A DNA stretch of 64,000 nucleotides from Mangrovivirga halotolerans (GCF_026241165.1 NZ_JAPFQN010000003.1:124001-188000); one strand, 5' to 3'. Shown: positions 55,609 to 64,000, counted from the first letter of the stretch. Numbers and translations are program-made. The notes: generated by a model from the letters alone, not told the origin.

Positions 55609-56316
55609 TTAATCATTTTCAGAAAGTTTGGCCACCTGGAAGGATTTCTTTTCGGTGTGACCACAGTATTTGCATTTGAAAGACTTGATTAGTTTTCCTT
55701 CAGATGAAAGGCTGGGGGGGACAACAAGGTCTTCTTTTTCGACTTTAAAAGTATTGTAATTGCATTCAGGACATCTTGATGCAATTAGATGGCCCTGGTA
55801 CTTTTCTATCATGGTATATCCGGTTTCTTCATCAATCCAGACATCGTAATCAACAGAATAAACATTTTCTTCGATCTGCATACCTTCATCCAGGTAAACA
55901 TCTTCTTCATCTTCATCAAGAAGTTTCATTCTTCTGCCAGTTTTTGGAGAAATTCTGGGCTTATATCTTAATCTTTTAAGTCGTTTTTCGAGATGAAAGG
56001 GATAGTAAAATTTAAGATATGATTTGATGACTACGCTCAGGATGAGCCCGGTCATTACTGTGAGGAAAATCCTTACAAGCCACCATAGTAGATCTTTACC
56101 TTCAAAAAAAGTGTTTACAAAAAAAGCGAGTGATATGATTACTGAATATAATCCGTATTCTAAGGTACGAACTTCATGTTTACTAATGTATTCGTAAGCT
56201 TGCTTTGGAGATAAAAAAAAATTCACTTTAATGATATGGTACACAAAAATTAAAAATGATATACCAAGAAATATCAGCCCACTAATAGCTAAAAAATCAG
56301 TCCACTCTTCAAACAT
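55609..56316 (-). CDS. membrane protein with C-terminal zinc ribbon
   Basis: The 235-residue product has about three or four hydrophobic helices (FLAISGLIFLGISFLIFVYHII, LYSVIISLAFFVNTFF, LLWWLVRIFLTVMTGLILSVVI). A charged region follows, then RCPECNYNTF and FKCKYCGHTEKK, a four-Cys zinc ribbon at about residues 182-222. The ribbon faces the cytosol if helices are paired. No family name is recognised. Confidence 0.65.
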   Translation of the reverse strand: MFEEWTDFLAISGLIFLGISFLIFVYHIIKVNFFLSPKQAYEYISKHEVRTLEYGLYSVIISLAFFVNTFFEGKDLLWWLVRIFLTVMTGLILSVVIKSYLKFYYPFHLEKRLKRLRYKPRISPKTGRRMKLLDEDEEDVYLDEGMQIEENVYSVDYDVWIDEETGYTMIEKYQGHLIASRCPECNYNTFKVEKEDLVVPPSLSSEGKLIKSFKCKYCGHTEKKSFQVAKLSEND

Positions 56317-56352
56317 GAAAATTCAGATTTAAATGATTAAACCGAAAATAGC

Positions 56353-56395
56353 AAAAAAAATAATAGCGGGAAAGAAATAATTCAAACCCGCTATT
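56353..56395 (-). terminator. rho-independent terminator after the DPP IV gene
   Basis: On the minus strand AATAGCGGG and CCCGCTATT pair perfectly over a 16-base loop and are followed by ATTTTTTTT. It lies 13 bp after the stop codon. Confidence 0.88.
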
Positions 56396-56408
56396 TAATT
56401 TTGTTTTG

Positions 56409-58634
56409 TTAAGGTTTTGAAGAAGATTCTACTGACAGGGTCTGTCCCTTTTTCAGGTTATTGTTTAAATAATTTGTTATCATTTCAAACAGGTGTAACC
56501 TTGTGTTTCCTCCGTAGATTCCATGGTTTTTTCCTGGATAATAAAAAGAATCAAATTGCTTACCTTGCTTAATCAGTTCATTTTGAAGATCGACCGCATT
56601 CTGAAAATGCACATTATCATCAGCAGTACCATGGATAAGTAAATAATTGCCTTTTAATTTTGACGCATGAGTAATCGGGCTATTATCATCATATCCAGAT
56701 GCATTATCTTGTGGTCTCTGTAAATATCTTTCAGTATAGATGGTGTCATAATACCTCCATGTAGTCACCGGAGCAACCGCAATAGCTGTATTAAAAACAT
56801 CATTACCAATAAATAAACATAAAGATGACATGTAGCCTCCGTAGCTCCATCCGAATATTCCTATTTGTGAGGCGTCAACATAATCTTTTTTCGCCAGGTA
56901 TTTCGCAGCGTAGATTTGATCCTGCACTTCGTATTTACCAAGGTTTTTATAAGTCACATGTTTAAAATCTCTTCCTCTTCCTCCAGTTCCGCGATTATCA
57001 ACACTAACTACAATATAACCTTGTTGAGCCAGGTAGTGAAACCATCTTTCTCTTGAGCCACCTGCTCTGTTTGTAACAGTCTGACTTCCCGGCCCTCCAT
57101 AAACATACATTAAAACCGGATATTTTTTGTTTGGATCAAAATCTGCAGGCAGAATTTCATATCCATTTAATTTTATACCTTCAGGTGTTTCGAAAGAAAA
57201 GAATGAATGTTGACCCTGATAATATTTCTCATTTAATTTTTGTAGCTTTTTGTTATCTTCCAATACCGCCATTGGTTCAGACTGACCTGCTTTGTAAAGT
57301 CTGTATAAGCCAGGGTGATCTACCGAAGAATAATTTGCTATGTAGTATTCAAAGTCAGGACTGAAATTTGCACCATGCCAGCCACTTTCTTCAGATAATT
57401 GTTTTTTCTTTTTTCCATTTATTTTTATGCTGTATAAATGGTTTTCAAGAGGAGAAACTTCTCTGGATGAAAAATAAAGGGTTTTTGTGTTTTCATCATA
57501 TCCATAAAGTGATGATACTTCCCATTCTCCCTCAGTAACCTGTCTTATCTCATTCCCTTTCATATCGTAGAGATAGATGTGTTTGAACCCTGATTTTTCA
57601 CTTGGCTTTAAAAACTGCTCACCATTAGCAAGAAAGATCAATTCATCGGTGTATTCAATATCTACGTATGTATCACTTTTTTCTTCAAGGATAGTCTTTG
57701 TGTTGCCTTCATTGTCAGCTAACATCATTTCCAAATGGTTTTGATGTCTGTTTAATCTGATAAAAGCAAGCTCAGAGCCTGGTGTCCAGTAAAATCTTGG
57801 GATATAAATATCTTTCTCTTCACCTAGATCTATTAAGGTGTTTTTACCAGTTTTCACATTGTAAGCAGATAGGCTGATTTCACTATTTTTTTCCCCTGCT
57901 TTTGGGTATTTGAATTTATAGTCTTCCGGATATAAAGGTCCCCATTTTTGCATATTATATTCTTTGACGTCTTCTTCATCAAAGCTTAAGTATGCAATAC
58001 TTTCACTGTCCGGAGACCATTTGAAGGCTTTTGCAAAACCAAACTCTTCCTCATAGACCCAGTCAGCTGCTCCGTGAATAAGCTTATTGAATTCTCCATC
58101 TTCTGTTATGGCAGTTGTTTCACCAGAAGACACATCAAAAATGTATAAATTATTTTCCTTGACATACGCTACTTTTTCACCATCTGGTGAATAGGTGGCA
58201 TAACTAATTTTTTCACTTTTTTCTAATGGTAAAAGTTCTTTTGTTTCTCTGTCATATAAGTAATATTCAGCCTTATATGATCTTCTGTATATTGATTCTC
58301 TGTTGGCTTGTAGTAAAAGTTTTGACTCGTCAGCACTAAAAGAATAGCTGGAAAAGGAAAGGAAACTTCCGTCATCTAACTTGAGGTCCTTACTATCAAC
58401 AATAGTTTCAATAACTTTATCAGTAAGGATGTCAGATTTTACAACTTTACGTCCTTTTGAAGAATTTTCTAATTTAGAATAATAACGGCCATCATTCATC
58501 CAGTTTACACCATATACCCCTTTTGGGTAGAATTTGCCACTATAGTGAATATCTTCAAGAGTTAACGGTTTTACCTGGGCATTTATAAAAAATACAGGTA
58601 AGCTTAATAGTACTAAAAGAAAAATGCTTCTCAT
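56409..58634 (-). CDS. exported dipeptidyl-peptidase IV (S9B)
   Basis: The 741-residue product has a signal peptide (residues 1-19). The N-terminal propeller contains the substrate-binding WVYEEEFGF with the Glu pair that anchors the peptide N-terminus in DPP IV. The C-terminal hydrolase has the nucleophile in GWSYGGYMS, Asp in GTADDNVHFQN and His in NHGIYGG. It removes X-Pro dipeptides from peptides in the periplasm. It is monocistronic with its own terminator. Confidence 0.93.
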   Translation of the reverse strand: MRSIFLLVLLSLPVFFINAQVKPLTLEDIHYSGKFYPKGVYGVNWMNDGRYYSKLENSSKGRKVVKSDILTDKVIETIVDSKDLKLDDGSFLSFSSYSFSADESKLLLQANRESIYRRSYKAEYYLYDRETKELLPLEKSEKISYATYSPDGEKVAYVKENNLYIFDVSSGETTAITEDGEFNKLIHGAADWVYEEEFGFAKAFKWSPDSESIAYLSFDEEDVKEYNMQKWGPLYPEDYKFKYPKAGEKNSEISLSAYNVKTGKNTLIDLGEEKDIYIPRFYWTPGSELAFIRLNRHQNHLEMMLADNEGNTKTILEEKSDTYVDIEYTDELIFLANGEQFLKPSEKSGFKHIYLYDMKGNEIRQVTEGEWEVSSLYGYDENTKTLYFSSREVSPLENHLYSIKINGKKKKQLSEESGWHGANFSPDFEYYIANYSSVDHPGLYRLYKAGQSEPMAVLEDNKKLQKLNEKYYQGQHSFFSFETPEGIKLNGYEILPADFDPNKKYPVLMYVYGGPGSQTVTNRAGGSRERWFHYLAQQGYIVVSVDNRGTGGRGRDFKHVTYKNLGKYEVQDQIYAAKYLAKKDYVDASQIGIFGWSYGGYMSSLCLFIGNDVFNTAIAVAPVTTWRYYDTIYTERYLQRPQDNASGYDDNSPITHASKLKGNYLLIHGTADDNVHFQNAVDLQNELIKQGKQFDSFYYPGKNHGIYGGNTRLHLFEMITNYLNNNLKKGQTLSVESSSKP

Positions 58635-58759
58635 GATTTATTTATAAGATTACTTAGAATAGTATTATTTCAAGTTAAATTAACTCTGTAATCTACTTTA
58701 ATAGTGTTTTATTTTCAATTTATTAAGGAGGGAAAAATTGTTTATGTACTTTATGAAAT

Positions 58760-58793
58760 AAAAAAAAGGAGTTGATGAGCTCAACTCCTTTTG
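58760..58793 (-). terminator. rho-independent terminator after the chimeric lipoprotein gene
   Basis: On the minus strand AAAAGGAGTTGA and TCAACTCCTTTT pair perfectly with a 4-base loop, followed by a T-run. It is 17 bp downstream of the stop codon. Confidence 0.88.
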
Positions 58794-58809
58794 ATTAGAA
58801 TTTAAGAAT

Positions 58810-60450
58810 TTAATGGCTTTGAACCCAGTTACGTAAAGGCTCCCAAAATTCATTTGGAGCATTTGTAGCCATAAGCAGATCGGCATGCCCAAAATCTAAT
58901 TCCGGGTTATCAGGATAAAATTTTATCATTAGGTTTTCTATGTCTGTACTTGATGTTAGTGTAGGTGTTAATAGTGTTGATTTCCCACTTCCTCCATGAG
59001 CGCTTACATTAAAGATAGGTAAACTTATATCCTCTAGATTTTGATCGATAAATGTTTCTTTTTCACCACATTCACATTCAAATATGTCTAACAGAATCTT
59101 AAAAGGCATATAAGGTCCTGAATCGAATTCTGCCAGCAGAGATAGCCATCTTTCTGTTTCTGTATAATTCAAACCGACTGGGATTGGGCCATCGTAAATT
59201 CCGGCAACGAAATGCCATGTCGGTGTTGCAGAGGGACCTAAAGCATAAGTGTTGGCACCTATGAACAATATAAATTGTAAATTGGTAAATGAAGGGATGG
59301 CCGGAGAAATACCGTCAGGGTCAGTTATCGCCAATTGAGCTAATGGAGTTAAATTAAGTGATCTGAAATAAATACCATCTTCTATTGCATTTGCTGCTTC
59401 AATGCCTCTTATACAGGAAGATTCTCTGGAGGCTGCAAAATCTTCACTATATTTAATTGGCTGATCAACAGGTATCATACCTTTAATATTTCTTCTGGCA
59501 TTATTAATTGTTGTTTCATATCCTGCGGCGCCATACAATACAGCTGACCCATAGCTAAATCCCATTAGGTTCATTTTACCAAACCCCTGTTTTGTTATTC
59601 CGCTAATTATACGGGCAATTTTCATAGCTTTTTCCAGATGCTGTACATCTCTTTCAATACCCCAGTCTTTCATAAAACTCAGATCTGAGGTCTCTGCTGG
59701 AACCCTGGTCCATGCCATATCAATTCCCCAGACATCAACATCTGATTTGGCAAGATAAATCGGTAAGGATGTAGCTTCTGAAATTGTGGAGGCTCCTGCT
59801 TTAAGAAATATGTCGACAAAATTTTGATTCGCGCCATGAACCATGAATATTTCACCCAAAGTTGGAATTGGCTTGTTAGATGATTCTCTGATCAACCGGT
59901 GGATATTTATATAGTCATAGTCTTTGTTTCCTAATCTTACACTGAAAACATAATGTGCAATATCTCCGGCTAGTATTTCTTTTGTGTAGGAGATAAACCG
60001 TTTGTTTCTCTTGGTATCAAATTGTAATTGTTTGATTTCTGGTGAATCAGAATAATTTTCTAACTTGACATTGTGCAGATAAAGATTTTGAACGTTTGAA
60101 TTGGGGAAAATTGAAACCGCTGAATTTTCAGGATTTTTAATTAATACTTGTCCTGCCCCAAAAAGAGTGATATTATTTACGCTTACGGATACAGGTAGAT
60201 CATATGTACCAGGTGCTAATAGAATTAAATCTCCGGGTTTACAATCTTTTAATGCATTCTGCAAGGATGCACTGTTTTCTACGATTAAATCTGGAATTCG
60301 GTCTAGCTTGTCAAATAGATCGTTGAAGGAAATTGTTTGTTGATTTGCATTTTCAATTTCCTGGAAGGCTTCCTTATCGGTTGAGCAACCGATTAAAATG
60401 AATGACATCAGAAATACAATCTGATATACTATTTTGTGGTAATTTTTCAT
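58810..60450 (-). CDS. lipoprotein: short beta-helix module plus alpha/beta hydrolase
   Basis: The 546-residue product has a lipobox with Cys22 (LIGCSTD). Residues about 55-150 look like the opening coils of a pectate-lyase-like right-handed beta helix (ASLQNALKDCKPGDLILLAPGTYDL, ITLFGAGQVLIKN, LYLHNVKLENYSDS). From about residue 200 an alpha/beta hydrolase follows: IFMVHGANQNF, nucleophile Ser299 in LMGFSYGSA and a late LDFGHADLLMAT with the His. Two adjacent Cys (ECECGE) lie around residue 455. The combination is unusual and I know no named family for it. It is transcribed alone with its own terminator. Confidence 0.65.
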   Translation of the reverse strand: MKNYHKIVYQIVFLMSFILIGCSTDKEAFQEIENANQQTISFNDLFDKLDRIPDLIVENSASLQNALKDCKPGDLILLAPGTYDLPVSVSVNNITLFGAGQVLIKNPENSAVSIFPNSNVQNLYLHNVKLENYSDSPEIKQLQFDTKRNKRFISYTKEILAGDIAHYVFSVRLGNKDYDYINIHRLIRESSNKPIPTLGEIFMVHGANQNFVDIFLKAGASTISEATSLPIYLAKSDVDVWGIDMAWTRVPAETSDLSFMKDWGIERDVQHLEKAMKIARIISGITKQGFGKMNLMGFSYGSAVLYGAAGYETTINNARRNIKGMIPVDQPIKYSEDFAASRESSCIRGIEAANAIEDGIYFRSLNLTPLAQLAITDPDGISPAIPSFTNLQFILFIGANTYALGPSATPTWHFVAGIYDGPIPVGLNYTETERWLSLLAEFDSGPYMPFKILLDIFECECGEKETFIDQNLEDISLPIFNVSAHGGSGKSTLLTPTLTSSTDIENLMIKFYPDNPELDFGHADLLMATNAPNEFWEPLRNWVQSH

Positions 60451-60607
60451 GATTATATTTGGTGTAATTAGTGTAGCTTTTTCTTATCATGAATTGTCAA
60501 AACACGGGGATTGAGGTGAGAAGCCCTTGGATATGCTGATTGTTTTGACTTAGTAAATTTACGAAAAATTACTACCTTATTAATGAGAATAGTGAGGAAT
60601 AATAGGG

Positions 60608-60988
60608 TTATGCCTGGATTATTTTGAATTTCATTAAGCCGGCTATTTGTTCGGCTCTGGAAATTGCTTCTTCAGATTTTTTACCTTTAAAATTATCGTT
60701 AATCGTTTCTTTCCATAATTGCAACCACCGTTCAAAATGTATTGGCTTCAGCGGTTCCTTTTCATTGATTTTAAAATGAGGAGTCATCGGATTTCCCGAA
60801 TAATTTCTCCCTCCTAATAATACAGATTCCCAGAAATCAAACATGACTGGCATGTGTTTATCAAAATCCAGTTTGACAACTTCTGTGAAAAAGTGGCCTA
60901 TGGTTTTATCTTTTAATACGCGTTTATAAAATGCTGTAACAAGCTTTTCAATATCTTCACGACTTTCTATGTCCTTTTTATTTTCCAT
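60608..60988 (-). CDS. group III truncated haemoglobin
   Basis: I start at the ATG at 60988, giving 126 residues, the usual length; the longer frame adds 39 unrelated residues. The order IEKLVTAFYKRVLKDKTIGHFF, KHMPVMFDFWESVLLGG, and PLKPIHFERWLQLWKETINDNF with the proximal His fits group III. The role may be oxygen or NO handling. The start overlaps the end of the Mut7-C gene by 11 bp. Confidence 0.88.
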   Translation of the reverse strand: MENKKDIESREDIEKLVTAFYKRVLKDKTIGHFFTEVVKLDFDKHMPVMFDFWESVLLGGRNYSGNPMTPHFKINEKEPLKPIHFERWLQLWKETINDNFKGKKSEEAISRAEQIAGLMKFKIIQA

Positions 60989-61706
60989 GGCTTTGTATGA
61001 GATCAAGAATTTGCTTTTCCATTCGCTTAAAATGTGATCCTTTCCAGAAAACTTTATCACACTTTTTGCAAATATAGAATTCATCGAATCGATCTGCGAT
61101 ATCATTATCTAATTTATCTCTGACTTGTTCAACTTGAACTTTAGAAAGAGGAGAATTACAAGTCATACATCTTGTGAAAGGTTGGATATGATGGGTTAAT
61201 CCCCAAAAATTCACAACTTCTCTAAGCTGTTGATGTTTTTCAGTAGAGCGAACATAGTAATAAGCAGGATCTGGAGTATTTTTTATTAGCTTATCCCTGG
61301 TTAGGACTATCCGTTTTTCAGTACTGGCTATCTGTCTTATTTCTTCATCCAGATAATCATTTTTGTATAATGTGTCAAAACCAAGCATCCTCAGATATCT
61401 TGATAATTTTCCCAGGTGTGCGTCCAAAACAAATTTATATTCAAGATTCTGACCTTCTTCATAAATGGTTCTAAAGTGAGGATATATACTTATCCGGTCG
61501 TGTTCATTGAGTTCAGTGTTCAGATTGGCGGGGTTTCCATTGATAAGTAATTTCCCAATTTCAAAAACAGGAATTCTAAAGGCCATTATACATTCCCTTA
61601 CGGTTACAGGAGTTTTAAATGTTACTTTAAAGCTTTTTTGTTTTTGATTATTATTTAAAAAATCATTTAGAATAGAATAAAAACGGAAAGTGAATTGTTT
61701 TTGCAT
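60978..61706 (-). CDS. Mut7-C RNase domain protein with ubiquitin-like N-terminus
   Basis: I start at the ATG at 61706 (242 residues); the longer frame would reach into the upstream terminator. Residues about 1-75 form the Ub-Mut7C beta-grasp (FTFRFYSILNDFL, KLLINGNPANLNTELNEHDRISIYP). The Mut7-C domain has FVLDAHLGKLSRYLRMLGFDTLY, RIVLTRDKLI and a C-terminal zinc ribbon (RCMTCNSPLSKV, YICKKCDKVFWKGSHF). The PIN-like Asp residues are conserved, so RNase activity is likely. Overlap with the haemoglobin gene suggests coupling. Confidence 0.88.
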   Translation of the reverse strand: MQKQFTFRFYSILNDFLNNNQKQKSFKVTFKTPVTVRECIMAFRIPVFEIGKLLINGNPANLNTELNEHDRISIYPHFRTIYEEGQNLEYKFVLDAHLGKLSRYLRMLGFDTLYKNDYLDEEIRQIASTEKRIVLTRDKLIKNTPDPAYYYVRSTEKHQQLREVVNFWGLTHHIQPFTRCMTCNSPLSKVQVEQVRDKLDNDIADRFDEFYICKKCDKVFWKGSHFKRMEKQILDLIQSHGK

Positions 61707-61756
61707 TATTAAACACCCAGCTTTTTTTATGTTCAAAAAGTTAGGCGATATAAATA

Positions 61757-61787
61757 AAAAAAGCACAGGAAGAACCTGTGCTTTTTA
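61757..61787. terminator. rho-independent terminator after the DUF805 genes
   Basis: AAAAAGCACAGG (61758-61769) and CCTGTGCTTTTT (61775-61786) pair around a 5-base loop, with T-runs on both sides. It lies 19 bp after the DUF805 gene ending at 61806. Confidence 0.9.
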
Positions 61788-61805
61788 TTCATTTATTAAT
61801 TCTGT

Positions 61806-62207
61806 TTATGCATCAGCAACTAAGTTATCTTCAGCGGTAAATGTATTGTTTTTAGGATCTTCACCATATTTATTTGATCCTGAATCGCCTTCTCTGGCAA
61901 ACCATACTATCAAAATAATTGAACCAATCAAAGGAATCAATGAGATTAGAATTGACCATCCTGATTTATTTATGTCATGCAACCTTCGAACACCAGCTGC
62001 TAAGGAAGGAATGATAATAAATATATTATAAGCTAAATAAATATATCCATAAGGAACAAAGTCAAATGTTAAGCCTAAAAGATTATCTAAACCTGTTGCG
62101 ATAACTATGAAAAGAATGTTGAATAAAACAAACATCCAATATTCCTTCCTTCTTGCTCTTCCACTAAAATTAGCATAATTCTGTAATACTTGTAAATACC
62201 ATTTCAT
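61806..62207 (-). CDS. DUF805 membrane protein (copy 1)
   Basis: From the ATG at 62207 the product has 133 residues. It begins MKWYLQVLQNYANFSGRARRKEYW, the DUF805 hallmark, followed by four hydrophobic helices and GVRRLHDINKSGWSIL. The start is supported by the paralogue's identical N-terminal layout and by the RNA element ending 25 bp upstream. The function of the family is unknown. Confidence 0.9.
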   Translation of the reverse strand: MKWYLQVLQNYANFSGRARRKEYWMFVLFNILFIVIATGLDNLLGLTFDFVPYGYIYLAYNIFIIIPSLAAGVRRLHDINKSGWSILISLIPLIGSIILIVWFAREGDSGSNKYGEDPKNNTFTAEDNLVADA

Positions 62208-62232
62208 ACTTAAAATATTTAAAAAAAATCTC

Positions 62233-62286
62233 CCTACTCGTATGGCTTTTCGGTAACGCCCCGTTTGCAATGGTTTCTGGACTCCA
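62233..62286 (-). ncRNA. DUF805-type leader RNA element, copy A
   Basis: This 54-bp element is 52/54 identical to copy B and ends 25 bp before the DUF805 copy 1 ATG. It starts about 15 bp after the stop of copy 2. On the minus strand CGG-GGC-GTTA-CCG-AAAA-GCC can form an H-type pseudoknot. A structured RNA upstream of DUF805 genes is a known Bacteroidota class; assignment is by position and repetition. Confidence 0.7.
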
Positions 62287-62301
62287 TGATGTGTTTTTTA
62301 T

Positions 62302-62709
62302 TTAGTTCGTGTTTGCAATAATATTGTCATAAGCACTGAAATCTTTTATGACTTTAGGGTCGTCTCCATACTTATTGGTTCGTCGATCTCCTTCTAGCGC
62401 CATAAGAACCAGAAAAATAATTGAGCCTATTCCTGGGATAAAAATAACCAAATAAGCCAGCCCAGATTTCCCTGTATCATGTAATCTTCTTACCGCCACT
62501 GCAATAGATGGAATGAGTGAAGCAAGGTAATAGGTTATGAATAGTAAGCCTGATATATAAAGACCTGATTCATTGGCAAATATTAAGCCTCCAAATGCTA
62601 ATATTAATGAGACAATAATATGAAAAAGGAAGAACATCCAATATTCTTTCCTTCTGGCTCTTCCTTTAAATTGAGCGTACTTTTTGAATGCTAAAAAATA
62701 CCATTCCAT
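62302..62709 (-). CDS. DUF805 membrane protein (copy 2)
   Basis: The 135-residue product begins MEWYFLAFKKYAQFKGRARRKEYW and contains VRRLHDTGKSGLAYLVIFIPGIGSII, with four hydrophobic helices. It is a tandem paralogue of the downstream DUF805 gene. A copy of the leader RNA ends 23 bp upstream. Tandem duplication of gene plus leader is the simplest history. Confidence 0.92.
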   Translation of the reverse strand: MEWYFLAFKKYAQFKGRARRKEYWMFFLFHIIVSLILAFGGLIFANESGLYISGLLFITYYLASLIPSIAVAVRRLHDTGKSGLAYLVIFIPGIGSIIFLVLMALEGDRRTNKYGDDPKVIKDFSAYDNIIANTN

Positions 62710-62732
62710 AAAAAATGACTAAAAAAATAATT

Positions 62733-62786
62733 CCTACTCTTATGGCTTTTCGGTAACGCCCCGTTTGTAATGGTTTCTGGACTCCA
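62733..62786 (-). ncRNA. DUF805-type leader RNA element, copy B
   Basis: The element is exactly 500 bp from copy A and differs at two positions (62740 and 62768), both outside the possible pseudoknot stems. It ends 23 bp before the DUF805 copy 2 ATG. The 62787-62927 gap between it and the MFS gene shows no further feature. Confidence 0.7.
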
Positions 62787-62927
62787 ATAAAAATAAGTGT
62801 TTGAATTTATTATCTCAATTTTATAAAGTCAAATAAAAAATTTATTAAGTGATATAAAGCACGTAACATATTATAAAAAAAAGCCATCTTTTCGGGTTTT
62901 GAATTTTAAGTATATATTTTCGTATTA

Positions 62928-64000
62928 ATGAATAAATCTATAAAGCACGGCTTAAAAGCTAATTGGCAACAATTTTTAATTCTTGTCCTGATCAATGCTT
63001 TTGTAGGGGGTATGGTAGGCCTTGAACGTACTATCTTTCCTGAATATGCCGAAAGTGAATTTGGTTTAAAATCCAGTACTGCCTTTTTATCTTTTATATT
63101 GGCTTTTGGAATTACAAAGGCTATTGCTAATTACTTTACCGGAAGATTATCAAATAGGCTTGGCAGAAAAAAACTCCTGATTATTGGTTGGATGTTCGCT
63201 ATACCTGTCCCAATAATCCTGATATTTGCCAATCAATGGTATTTAGTTGTTATCGCTAACATATTTCTGGGTATTAATCAGGGGCTTGCCTGGAGTAGCA
63301 CAGTTATAATGAAAATTGATCTGGTTGGTCAAAAGGAGCGAGGTCTGGCTATGGGTTTTAATGAAGCTGCAGGATACCTGGCTGTTGGGGTAGTAGCGTT
63401 TTTAACAGGATATATAGCTAACCAATATGGAGTTACTCCATATCCTTTTTATTTAGGGATAGGAATAGCAATATTGGGACTTGGGTTATCAGTATTTTTC
63501 GCAAAAGATACCTCTGAGTTTGCTGAGCATGAAAAACCGGAACCTTCACACACTCATCAAGGAAATGTTTTTGTTGAAACTTCATTTAAAAGTAAGACAC
63601 TTAGTTCTGTAACTCAGGCTGGGTTAGTTAATAACCTTAATGACGGGATGGTGTGGGGGCTTTTGCCTGCGCTTCTGTTTTCAATGGATTACAATAGTGA
63701 GCAAACCGGAATAGTAACAGCTCTTTACCCTGCGATATGGGGTATCGGCCAATTATTTACCGGAAAAATGGCTGATGTTTTTTCGCATAAGAAAATGCTT
63801 TTTTACGGAATGGGCTTACAGGGACTAGTAATTGTGTTGTTCGGTTTTATACAGGAATATTATCTCTTTGTAACACTGTCAGTTTTATTGGGTGTAGGAA
63901 CTGCCCTGGTTTACCCCACATTCCTTACTGCAATTGCAAACAATACGAAGCCTGTTCAAAGAGCAGAATCCATAGGGGTTTTTCGTTTGTGGAGGGATAT
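62928..64000 (+). CDS. MFS transporter, 3' end outside window
   Basis: An ATG at 62928 opens a frame without a stop to the window edge (357 codons). It encodes a major facilitator protein with at least nine hydrophobic helices, the loop 2-3 motif GRLSNRLGRKK, and a second-half counterpart GKMADVFSHKK. A cytosolic His-rich loop (EHEKPEPSHTHQGN) separates the halves. The substrate is unknown. Confidence 0.85.
   Translation, partial: MNKSIKHGLKANWQQFLILVLINAFVGGMVGLERTIFPEYAESEFGLKSSTAFLSFILAFGITKAIANYFTGRLSNRLGRKKLLIIGWMFAIPVPIILIFANQWYLVVIANIFLGINQGLAWSSTVIMKIDLVGQKERGLAMGFNEAAGYLAVGVVAFLTGYIANQYGVTPYPFYLGIGIAILGLGLSVFFAKDTSEFAEHEKPEPSHTHQGNVFVETSFKSKTLSSVTQAGLVNNLNDGMVWGLLPALLFSMDYNSEQTGIVTALYPAIWGIGQLFTGKMADVFSHKKMLFYGMGLQGLVIVLFGFIQEYYLFVTLSVLLGVGTALVYPTFLTAIANNTKPVQRAESIGVFRLWRD

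Noticed and set aside
60988-61105. 39-residue extension of the truncated haemoglobin
   Set aside because: It lies in the Mut7-C coding region and makes the protein longer than the family; the ATG at 60988 fits.
61706-61766. 20-residue N-terminal extension of the Mut7-C protein
   Set aside because: It would overlap the terminator at 61757-61787, and the beta-grasp domain begins right after the ATG at 61706.
1-64000. Toxin-antitoxin, restriction-modification or other defence system
   Set aside because: No gene in the window carries nuclease-helicase, methyltransferase or small toxin pair features; the Mut7-C RNase is a housekeeping-type family.

Overview
The window is an AT-rich stretch of a chromosome that looks like a member of the Bacteroidota, most likely a marine or soil Cytophagales-type bacterium. 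The evidence is the gene content: a hybrid sensor with a Reg_prop/Y_Y_Y propeller, DUF3857-transglutaminase proteins, the long NagB protein with a PIG-L tail, a phosphosulfolactate synthase, DUF805 proteins with the matching leader RNA, and many lipoproteins. A TAnnTTTG-type -7 box and the general lack of Shine-Dalgarno sequences agree with this. No phage, insertion sequence, CRISPR array or recognisable defence system is present.

Layout. 1-12.8 kb: two DUF3857 proteins (the first cut by the window edge), then mostly minus-strand genes: STAS-like, DUF1801 plus haloacid dehalogenase, an exported acetolactate decarboxylase, an MsrA-like protein overlapping a CocE/NonD hydrolase, a CIA30 protein and a PHP-domain lipoprotein. 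12.8-19 kb: an exported GH43 enzyme with carbohydrate-binding-type modules, a cyclase/DUF4440 lipoprotein pair, a transglutaminase-like gene divergent from a TetR regulator with twin operators, and an exported DUF711 protein. 19-28.4 kb: a ThiE-like protein, a sensor kinase/LuxR-type response regulator pair, a TPR/propeller protein, a GNAT enzyme, a 46-residue small ORF with its own terminator, an alpha/beta hydrolase and a DUF5996 protein. 28.4-35 kb: a glycosyltransferase, a nagB-PIG-L/cstA pair, small membrane proteins, REP-like hairpins, a three-copy 93-94 bp tandem repeat and tRNA-Arg(CCT). 35-47.4 kb: SDR, HflX, a compact exopolysaccharide export cluster (GT4, Wza-like, Wzc-like BY-kinase, CpsB phosphatase, epimerase), a TPR protein coupled to ComA, then DUF368/PopT and AroE. 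47.4-55.4 kb: a complete branched-chain amino acid operon ilvE-D-B-N-C-A on the minus strand. 55.6-64 kb: a zinc-ribbon membrane protein, DPP IV, a chimeric lipoprotein, a truncated haemoglobin coupled to a Mut7-C protein, two DUF805 paralogues and the start of an MFS transporter.

The best regulatory find is upstream of ilvE. A 21-codon leader peptide has 11 Ile/Leu/Val residues in 12 codons and is followed by overlapping 1:2, 2:3 and 3:4 pairings ending in a rho-independent terminator, a complete classical attenuator. The second is a pair of 54-bp elements, 52/54 identical and exactly 500 bp apart, one before each DUF805 gene, which I read as the DUF805 leader-RNA class. Functions below are inferred from motifs and family knowledge by eye; no database search was possible.
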